Source: Limnomonas spitsbergensis (Eukaryota > Chlorophyta > Chlorophyceae > Chlamydomonadales). Taken from it: DNA of 64,000 bases. Positions 22,501 through 31,300 of the stretch are shown here, piece by piece (positions within the stretch are counted from its first letter, which is position 1; each line of letters opens with the position of its first letter). The position numbers were made by a program, and so were the translations under genes. The stretch covers positions 372,001-436,000 of the forward strand of contig JAYJMM010000022.1 in NCBI GenBank assembly GCA_037349105.1, written 5' to 3'. The notes under the pieces were generated by a model. It was not told the DNA's origin. It searched no databases and was given only the letters and a program-made list of their open reading frames with translations.

Positions 22501-24443
22501 CCTTAGCCTGATGAGGACCTGGACTAGCCTACAGCCAGCGGCCTAAGCAGCATGGCAGGCAAAGCTTGACGCCTCCGACGGAAGGATAGTAGAAAGCTGA
22601 ACTGTGGCTGGCTGGCTGCTTAGCCACCAAAAGCATACCACTGCTACCAATCTTACTGCCGTACACGCCGACCTGCGTCCATGTTCTCTGTGTGATGGGC
22701 TGGCTGCATGTCTGGGTGAGTGACTGGCCGGCTGCGTTCCTGTCCACGCAGATCTGCACCAATGCAAAAGGACAAATGTGGCCGCAAGATTTCATCGTGG
22801 GAGGCACGACCCAGCACTGCTTCGAATGCTCCCTACAATGTCCCAATGCGCCGCCTCTCCCGGCATCCACGGGCTTCTGCAATACGCGCCTGAATCCAAT
22901 CACCATGTGGATGACAGGCTTTCAAGTGAGAACCCTGTCGGCCTCGGGTTATTGTTGCTGTAATGTAGCTAACGCATCCTTAAAGAAAAGTAGGTGTCAG
23001 GTGTCAGGCCTGCTGTGTTGCTGGAGAAGTCAAACCTACGGTGATTTCAGATCTGTAGAAATTCCATCATAATTCGTTTGCCAAAACCGGCTTTACAACC
23101 TGGTCACCATATGGATGACAGCCTTTCTGGCCAGGGTTTACTACTAGTCCCAAACCTACTGTTGGGGGGCGACCAGGCGGCCACCACTGGGCTCGTGGGG
23201 ATCTGACCTTGACTGGCCTACAGCCAGTGGCCCGAGCGGCAGGGCTTGCTTCAGCCGGCCGGAGGCAGTGTTTCTGAAGTAATGATGAAGCGCCCTTTCA
23301 CAAGCAGTGCTCCGCCCCTGCCTCCACAGTTTTCGGGATCCTCTGAGGATGCTTGCGTGGCCTACCTCTTCCAGCAGTGGACACTGGACACACGGGTCAA
23401 GTTTGCCTTTGCTTGCATCGGGACCTTCTTCATGGGGATCGTGGTCATGCTCCTGGGCTTCATCCGGAGGAGGGTGTGGAAGGCGCACGACGCCACGGGG
23501 CCGTCGGTCAGTCACCTGCGCAGCGCCGGCATGCTGACGGTCATCATGACGGCCTTTACCGTTCAGCTGGCGCTCGCATACTTTCTCATGCTCTTCGTCA
23601 TGACTTATCAGGTAACCCACGCCTCTGCCCGAGACCAAGCCCCTCTGCCCATGCCCCTGGTATCATGCATGTGCGATACTTCTGAATGATCAGGTATCAA
23701 GTTGAGGGGGGGGGATATGTGCCTTATGCTTCAGCAGGTGGTCGAGTGGTTACAGTTGCCTCTAATGTTGTGCTAAAGATACTATTTTCTATGCCTGTCC
23801 TGGATTAGTTATCATATCGGTCTCTGCGTATTGCTGTGCGGTACTTCGGGTCTGAACCACTATTTAGTATACGATGATTATGTTTAAAAAATTAGCACTA
23901 TTAAAGCCAAGGGTTATGGAGGCCCGCTGCTTGAGCAACCGAACATAAACTGATCAAGCTTTGATCCCCATCAACCCAGTGGTGGCTGCCCACCAGCTTT
24001 CCTGCGGTGGTCCAGCACACTCAAATAAACAATCTCTTGATTCCGCACTCCTGCTATGTGTTACTAGTTCTACCCATCTCTGTGCTTGCTGCGTGGAGCT
24101 TTGGACTCCTAACTCCTACCCTTGTTAGTTTTCATTGCAGGCTATACATCATGTTCCTGACTATGCCCTTCTTGATTTACACTGCACCCCTGTCCAAGTT
24201 GATGCACTACAAGGAACAATGGGTTTGAATTTGCCCTCGTTGGATTCATTGCAGGCTGAGCTCTTCATCATGACCGTGTTGGGCCTGGTGGTGGGGCACT
24301 TCCTGTTCGAAATATATGCCCGCTGGGGTGTGGAAAGCGATGGCGTGAGCAGTAGCAGTGGGAGCGGAGTAATCATAGACATGGGTCCTTCTGATCATAA
24401 GAAAGGAATTGTGTTTGCCCACAAGGAAGTGGCTATTTTCTAG
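19501..24443 (+). CDS. CTR-family copper transporter with oxygenase-like ectodomain, upstream copy, 605 aa
   Basis: Nine exons splice in phase: 19501-19629, 19720-19745 (26-nt microexon), 20361-20687, 20851-20922, 21082-21584, 21994-22109, 22752-22925, 23330-23611 and 24255-24443 (1818 nt, TAG). Residues 1-25 form a signal peptide (ARCVLLIVFAMVACM). Residues 52-340 resemble the isopenicillin-N-synthase-type 2OG-Fe(II) oxygenase fold: an N-terminal LRAAIFEVGLFAVTDF, a facial HSD (His210, Asp212), a later His293 and Arg305. Residues 353-391 are Cys/Met-rich (YCWMQCM with further Cys). The CTR domain follows: MWMTGFQF, first helix about 473-494, second helix with Met536-x3-Met540, third helix with Gly553-x3-Gly557. 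The MxxxM and GxxxG motifs are the CTR selectivity and packing signatures, so copper(I) uptake across the plasma membrane, with the large N-terminus outside, is the likely role. The cytosolic tail is short with His and acidic residues. Whether the ectodomain is an enzyme or only a metal-binding fold is not known. Start chosen for the signal peptide. Confidence 0.9.
22165..22380. repeat. Two-copy tandem duplication in transporter intron 6
   Basis: Two diverged copies of about 110 bases share GCGTTCCTAGGTTGGGG-like, AGGGA, GGTCACGTGATGCCCTG and GTAACAGGC pieces. A few TTTAGGG-type words occur but not as an array. Confidence 0.6.
23155..23275 (-). repeat. Member of a dispersed ~100-bp repeat family
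   Basis: Shared words (GGCCACCA, ACCTTGACTGGCCTACAGCC, AGTGGCC, AGCGGCAGGGCTTGC) recur at about 3596-3695, 22480-22570 and 50950-51065 in this orientation, and at 316-395 and 28845-28935 inverted. Copies lie in introns and between genes and have no coding capacity. They look like a short interspersed element or a decayed MITE. Confidence 0.55.
24141..24185 (+). repeat. Decayed copy of the 5' edge of transporter exon 9
   Basis: TTGCAGGCTATACATCATG with GTTCCTGACTATGCCC resembles the real exon 9 start at 24255 (TTGCAGGCTGAGCTCTTCAT). The copy has lost the reading frame. The downstream paralogue has a much clearer copy at the same place. Confidence 0.5.
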
Positions 24444-24588
24444 GCTAGAACCAGAAAATAGTCAGCCCCTGAGCCCGGAGGCAGAGATTGTCATTTTTTT
24501 CTATTTATTACCTATTCGTTTGTATGAATGAGTATGAAAAGCAATACTGGTCACGCTTTGCCTACTGATGTGTTTCTGTCAAAAGGAG

Positions 24589-24618
24589 TGTAAGGCATTC
24601 CATGTAAGGCATTTGTAA
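24589..24618 (+). terminator. Cluster of TGTAA polyadenylation-type signals
   Basis: Three TGTAA pentamers at 24589-24593, 24603-24607 and 24614-24618 lie about 150 bases after the transporter stop codon. TGTAA is the usual chlorophycean poly(A) signal. Which one is used cannot be told. Confidence 0.6.
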
Positions 24619-25063
24619 TGCGTGATAAATTTTCTTGTTGTGCGTGGTATTCTAGTCGTGGGATGGTTCGCTGATTTTGAATGGAGGAGGGTCTCCATTC
24701 CTGCAAGACAGCTTCGGCGTTCTTTTGAGGGTCAAGTATGCTACAGGTGCAACTCAGGAACCGGCTGATCCACTGTTACTCCTTGCTGTCATGGCTCCTG
24801 ACCTGAGACCACATGTTATTGGCTTCAAGTGAGCCGAGACATCTGCTGTCCTTAATTTACAGTCCCTGCTTACAGTATCACTATGAGATCCTCCTCCTCC
24901 CGACCAGGCAGTCGGGCGACCAAGCGGCCGAGCCTTTTCAGCATGGCCCAGAGGTGTAATTTCATTGACTTGCAGTATGATTGACTCCCAACACACTGCA
25001 TAACACACCATTCATTTCCGAATGCTCGAATTTAGCGGTAACTTCTAGCATGCAAGCATGTAG

Positions 25064-25481
25064 GTCAATGGCTTTGCACCTCTGGGCCCTACTCAAAAAG
25101 GTCCATCCGCGAGGGCGTCCAAGAGTGAAGTTGTGCCAAGTTCATTTAAGATAGGAGGAAAGAAAGAGAGGAACACAAAAGATACCGAAATGACCCCCCC
25201 TCAAAATGGAAAGGTACTGCGAAGGTTCCTCAGAATATGTCTTGTTGTACCATCCGTTGCTTGCCTAGATTTGTTGCTTTTCTTTGCCTTCTTGGTGAAT
25301 AGGCTTGAGAGGGGGAAAGATAATTCGGGCTGCCTTTTACTTTTGGGGGGGGGGTATTCCTCCTTTGTGTTCTTCTACTTCTTTCCCTCTGACCGTAAGT
25401 TTATTTTCTTCCAACGGGACAGGTAGGTGCCCACGCGGCCGAACCTTTTTGAGCAGGGCCCAGAGGTCAAATGTTATTGAC
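25064..25481. mobile_element. MITE-like element with ~57-bp terminal inverted repeats
   Basis: The left end (25064-25120, starting GTCAATG, with CACCTCTGGGCCCTACTC) and the right end (25426-25481, ending TTATTGAC, with GAGCAGGGCCCAGAGGTC) are inverted copies. The 418-base unit carries no transposase. Related ends occur singly at 24911-24969 (inverted), 25893-25927 (partial) and 25929-25986 (direct), so several copies inserted or rearranged here. Confidence 0.6.
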
Positions 25482-27075
25482 CCTTCGTAGCTACGGGCCA
25501 GAGGTAGAAGGAACCCCCAAATATAGTACTCACAAACCGACTGGGGCTTATACTCACTGTCGAACCCCCGTTGTCAAAGGGGGTGGTCCAGGGGCATAGG
25601 CATGGCCTTCAACACCGGAACAATTAAAGCCGGAGGTAGCAAACCAATGGCCCTTAGCCATGGCTGTTCTTTCGGGGTGAGGGCGAAAAACGTCGGAGAC
25701 ACAAGACTAGGTACAAGACTGTTAAGTATGCCATGCTTGGGGCACACTCCTTTTGTTGATAAAACAGTCCCTGTACCCAAGCAAATTAGCATTTTTCTGC
25801 GGGCGAAGGGTACCCCTCGCCACTTTTCACTTAACAGGGAGCTAAGGGGTTCGGAACGTCATGAGCTTAAAACCCGTGCCCTCCGGTTCATATGTCAATA
25901 ACGTAACACCTTTGGGTCTTGTTCAGAAGTCAATGACGTTACACCTCTGGGCCCTGCTCAAATAAGGCTCGGCCGCGTGGGCGCCTAACTAAAGAGTTGA
26001 GAGGAAAGTTGAAAAGAAACACAGAAGGGGGCAGGACAAGAAAGGGGGGGGGAGTGGGGGGAAAGTGAGGGGACGAAACAGAAGTTCAGCACCGTTAAAC
26101 GCAGGGGACGAAACAGAAGTAGCCAGCACCGTTAAACCAATCAACTGAGCAGTTTAGGATGGTGCATATCCGCTGCTCGCTGGGCCCTGCAAAACGCTCA
26201 GCCACGAGGGGCTGGTAGGGGATGAGCAAGCTCAATTCCCGTAACCATGCACAGCTAGGACCATGGAGCAGCCATTCCACCCTCCAACGTGAGGGGACAG
26301 GAACATGGAATCCAGCAACCCGATTGTAGGTGCAGCCTTGCCCACAATCCCCACATCTTATGTCATGGGGAAGGAACTTGGAGCCCGTTGTCCTAGGCAA
26401 GGGGGAGAGGGAGTCAGGATTGGGAGATGTCATCCCTAAACCCTGTGGTGTGGATGCTACCAAGCTGTGTCATACCATTGCTGTACTATTTCCCCGTTAT
26501 TTTCCTGTTTCCACTGCGGGTCCACCGACTGACTGACTGATCACAACTGACTGATCAGTCATCAGTGAGTCGGATCATGTATCGGTGAGAGGCGATGATC
26601 CATGATAGGATTGACAACCCTCCTTGTCAGAGACCACGGTATGGCCAACTGTCCCTAGTATTATTGGGTCGACAAGGACCTGGCCAATGCACTGCTGGTA
26701 TTTCCTTTGTTCATGTCACTTTCACGGCTTCACCCCCACTGTACCCGTAGCCCTTCCGAAATTGGCAGTCGTTTAACCTTAAGAACTGTTCAAAAATATG
26801 AAATTCATGTGTACCATCTGTCCGGTTTTTACACAGGATAAGCAGGTACCGGTACTGTTCACGCTCTCAAGCCGCTCGGAGCGGCATCCCTTCTCGCCCA
26901 TGCATGGTGTAGCAACATCGAAGCTTTGAGCTTTCCCATCTGGGATGCCTCTTGGCACTGATCTGTGCAAAGAGCCACAGCCATGCATTGAGCCATGGAG
27001 GTGCCCAGCATAGCTGTGCCAGCATTGCATCCGTACTGCTGGGCACATTCTTGTTCAAGCAGAAACCCTGTTAGG

Positions 27076-27490
27076 GGTCGGTCAGACTGCGTTACGTTTG
27101 AGGTTGCGTTTGGCAGTTGCGTTTGGGTTGCGTTTGGATTTAGCGTGAATCTGACGCTAAACTGGTCACACTGCGTTTGGGCAAGACGGCAGGGCAAGAC
27201 GACGTCAGGGCACGGCATGGTACATTTTTGTGCGAATTCCGTCTCCCAGCGACTCGGGGTTGATATTTCCTTACATTGTAACATATATATTGTTCGTGTC
27301 CAGCTTTAGATCAAGCTTAAGCTGGAATTCATGAAAAATCTCAAACGCGAAACGTCAACCCCCCCCCCCCCCCCCCTGCGTTTGCGTTTCGCGTTTTGAC
27401 ACGTTGCGTTTGGCGTTTGGGTAGTGTGACCGGCATCGCGTTTGCACTTTTTCCTGACGCAACCCCAAACGTAACGCAGTCTGACCGACC
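27076..27490. mobile_element. MITE-like element with ~36-bp terminal inverted repeats
   Basis: The left end GGTCGGTCAGACTGCGTTAC and following GTTTGAGGTTGCGTTT match the inverse of the right end (27455-27490) with about two differences. The interior is rich in GCGTTTG words and has a poly-C run at about 27360-27376. No coding capacity. TTA flanks lie close to both ends, but a target-site duplication is not certain. Confidence 0.65.
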
Positions 27491-27688
27491 TGCCTCTTAA
27501 GCATGAAACTGGACATACCGGATTACCGGGTATTTGAAACATGTCTAGCTCTGCACATAGCCAACCCAGCAGACCACCGAAGCAGCCATACTAAATGTCA
27601 GTCGATCGTTAATTGCGCTGTGCCTCTGACTAAAAATAAATGCCGGAACCATAGCGGTAAGCTTCCGTAAGCTGGGTCGCCGAAAGCG

Positions 27689-28156
27689 GTGGCCGAAAGG
27701 CAGAAATCTGGTACAACGCTTGCCGGTATCCCCTTTCGGTATTCAGCAGAATCAGCTCCGGGTCAATGCATGGAATACATCAACGAATACAGCTTACCTG
27801 TAGCAGGTCTGGCCTCGTGGCTTCCCACGTACCAGGGTACCCTCATCATACATGTCGCGAGGGAAACCATGCACGCAGGCACAGGTAGAGGGTGGGGCGT
27901 ACGTATGCGTTTGACTCTAGGTGACGTGGAATTCTACAGAGGCCGTCCAAGGCAAGTTGAAATCCAAGAGATCCCAGTATTTCAAGATGATCTGATTGGT
28001 CGTATACACGAGGTGCACAGAGTGAGGTCAGATCACAAGGCTTGTCACTCTCAAGACACTCGATGTCATCTGAAGCCGTGCCGTATTTTGTATGGGTTAC
28101 AAACAGGCGTATGGAATACGGATTCCATCCTAGACGTTGTTAGCTGGCGCCAATGA
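27689..28156 (+). CDS. Hypothetical open frame, 155 codons
   Basis: An uninterrupted frame between the MITE-like element and the second transporter. The translation (SAESAPGQCMEYINEYSLPV, GVRMRLTLGDVEFYRGRPRQ) is of normal composition but shows no motif I recognise, no targeting signal and no membrane segment. No splice partner was found. It could be chance or a single-exon gene. Confidence 0.2.
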   Translation: MAERQKSGTTLAGIPFRYSAESAPGQCMEYINEYSLPVAGLASWLPTYQGTLIIHVARETMHAGTGRGWGVRMRLTLGDVEFYRGRPRQVEIQEIPVFQDDLIGRIHEVHRVRSDHKACHSQDTRCHLKPCRILYGLQTGVWNTDSILDVVSWRQ

Positions 28157-28309
28157 AATGGAAACACGTTCCCTGCACATTTGATTTTTGGGATATAAAG
28201 AACTTTCAGTGTGCTTCTTCACCTCCACCCTTGAGCAGACCTCTGTCGGACTCTGATTAGTCCGGCTCCGCCTCATCCTCAAATGCTTTCCGGTCGCACC
28301 TAAAATAAC

Positions 28310-31300
28310 ATGATGAAGCTAGACGTGTTTTTTATATTAACGTGCCTGGTATGTGGTGCATTCTTGACGCACCACACGGACGCGACTGGAGCAACCGCCC
28401 CTGAGCTCCAACTGTCACACTTCACTCTCGACCAGCTCTTGGTAAGGAGACTCCAATCCCACAACATTTGCATTTAACTTCTTCTTAGAGCCATACAACA
28501 GCTTTTTACCTCCCTTGATGCCTGGACACTTGGCTTCCCTACATGCATCCGAGGTTGCCTCTTTTCCTCCCATGCCTGACCATGTGGCCGCACTATACAC
28601 AGGCACCTAGCCAAACGGACATTTTCAGGTGGGGCGCCAGGTCATTTCAGGCCTGTGGCTCAATGAAGTGGCCTGCCAGGTCATTGCACTTCTTAAAGGG
28701 TGAATGGTTGCCAGGTCATTACAGGGTATCCAGGATCAGGTTCAGTGAAGTGTACTGCAATCAGATGCTTCAGATGTGTGTGAGTAGAAAGTGTCTCAGC
28801 TACACTTAAGCTGCATCATGGCCTTGGGATGACGGGGGATGGTGCAGCAGCCCTGCTGTTTGGGCCACCAGCTGCAGGATGGTCAAGGTTTGGTCCCCAT
28901 CAGCGGAGCGTTGACCAAACGGCGGTCCCCCCAAACTGGTCTGGGTGTTCAAATAATACTTGTCCCTGCAGTTTACAATGGTTCGACTTAACAACAGTTA
29001 CGACGTTCCTGCTTTTTCTTTCACTCCAGATTACGAGCTGCCATCTTTGAGGTCGGACTGTTCGCTGTAACGGACTTTGACGGTCCTAACCACCAGCCAG
29101 AGGACGAGCCATTCAGCGGGGCCTTGCATGCATATGCCCTCTGTGCCCAAGCTGGTCATTTGGGGAATCACTTGCTAGAGGTGGAGCTCTCGGACCAGAC
29201 ACTGCGCAGCACATTTGCCACAGCCACCAACGGGAGTGTGGCTCTGCAGCTCCCAGAGGACGCACGGAGGAACTGCCCAGCCTTCGCTTCCGCTGCTAGT
29301 GATTTGAGGCAATCAGTGGACATGGCGGGTCGGGCCTATGCACGAGTGCTAGATCGGTGAGCTAGGAAAGCTGTGATGTCAAATCCAGCTGGGGGCCACT
29401 GAGATACCCACCCACTCACACAAAGCCCCCCCTCACACTCGAAGTTACGCACTCATCCACCCATACACACAAATGCTGTCTTCTTGAGCTGCCTTTTATG
29501 ATTTAGTATATTAAGGTAGGTGCTGAATCTCTTTCATCCTGACCTGCACTCCGGTACACGTCAAAAGCGAATGAGCCGGGGGGCACTAACACACACTCAC
29601 ACACTACTGCTGAATTGTTTTTACCATCCTCACCTGAAACTGTTTGGTGCCTACAAATCCAAATCCAGCTGGGTTGCTAAAACAAGAAACATATACACGC
29701 ACACACTGGCAAATGTTTGAGTCTCAAACCCTCTTAGTGCTGAGGGATTCCCCACCATCATGAGCTTGTTGCTGAAGGATCCCTTACCTTTGACCTTTGC
29801 AGACTGGTGCATGGGATCTCGGAGACGGGGAGCGTGAACTCTGGGAGTGGTGATTCGTTTGTGTCAGCGGCACTCAGGTGGGGCTCAATGTTCGGTATGT
29901 TGCTTCAGCTAAACTTCAGCAACCACCCAGCCACGGCAGGGCTTGGTACAGCCAGCCATGACAGATAATTGCTTGTGCCGCCGGCTGTAGGCTTGAGGTT
30001 CGGTCCAAATCGATTTAATGGTGGCTTACCGACAGCCGCACTATGGTGGTCTGTTGCACGTTGCGCACTTCAATAAGCAATGGCAGGCCTGCCCTATACT
30101 CGGCCTCAACTGCAGCTGTTTGGATTTGAAATAGGTGTCCCTTGAGTATGGGAGGTGAACTGGATCCTCGCACACAGAGACACGATTTGTTTGATATAAT
30201 TCTGAGTAAGGGACTTTTTTGTGTACAGGCGGGGCCCAAGTATTTATGTCTGACTATCGCGACAGTTAAAATCCTAGTGCTCTTGTCTCAAAGTGGTATG
30301 ACAGCGCACTCTGAGAGCTGGGACAATGTGTTCATCATATATCATATTCAGGCCCCCCATATCCCACAACCTTGCCTTAAAATGGTGGCCATGTATATTT
30401 CCTGCTTCAGATTCAGAAAATGATCTTATGCAAGGCTAAGTCTGAGCCATAGACCTCAGCTTTGATTTAATTCGAGGCAATGTCTGCGTTCCCCTGTTCG
30501 TTCAGGGCTGAGAGCTTGGAGCACTTTCATCTGTTTCAGCGTCGCTCCGCTAGCGCGGGCCAGGCCTCGCTTGACATGCACAGTGACATGGGCCTGTTCC
30601 TTGTCATGACAGCCGCTGAATATTTTAGCAGCGCTGGTGACGGCGCACGTCTGGAGCCTGGGAAGGGCAAGCCCGAGGCGGGCCTGCTGCTAGAACTGCC
30701 TGGTGGCAAGGTGGTGCGGCCTGTGTTTGCTGATGGTAGCCTCCTAGTCATGAACGGCGAGGGCAGCACCCTGTGGGTGCGCGCGGACGGCCCACAGGCC
30801 TCAACACGACGACCATACGCTCCGCCACACGAGCTGATGGTGCCTGATGTGGAGGGGTCTGCACGTGCCTGGTTTGGACGCATGTACCTCCCCCCTCGTG
30901 ACGCAATGCTTCAAGTAGGGCCCTCTAAGGGCATGACGTTCGACGAGTTTCGTCAGCAGACTTACGCGGCCTTCCACGAAGGCAGGCCATGTGAAGCATG
31001 GCAGGAAGGTGAGAGGGGGCTGATTGGAACAAGCTCGGGACCGAAAGCATCCACAAGAGGGGGGGAGGCTGATTGGAACAGGCTCGGGAATGAAAATATA
31101 CTAGGGGGGCTGATTACAGCCAGCTTGGGACTGAAAACATGCACGTTGTACCCACATCATGACATAGTCACACATCGGCTTGTTTATGTTTTTTCAAGAT
31201 TGAAGCATCGCTGGGGGAGTGGAGGGTGAGATGGGGCTGGACTTCTTTACATCCCCAGCTCTTCCTTGCCCCCTCATGGAGACCTGGAACTGTTCTTTAT

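Larger units (their letters stand above)
24619..28309. other. Region between the two copper transporter genes
   Basis: About 3.7 kb without a recognised gene. It holds several copies of an inverted-repeat end motif (24911-25986), a MITE-like element (27076-27490) and several moderate open frames with no recognisable motif, given separately where long enough to matter. Confidence 0.5.
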
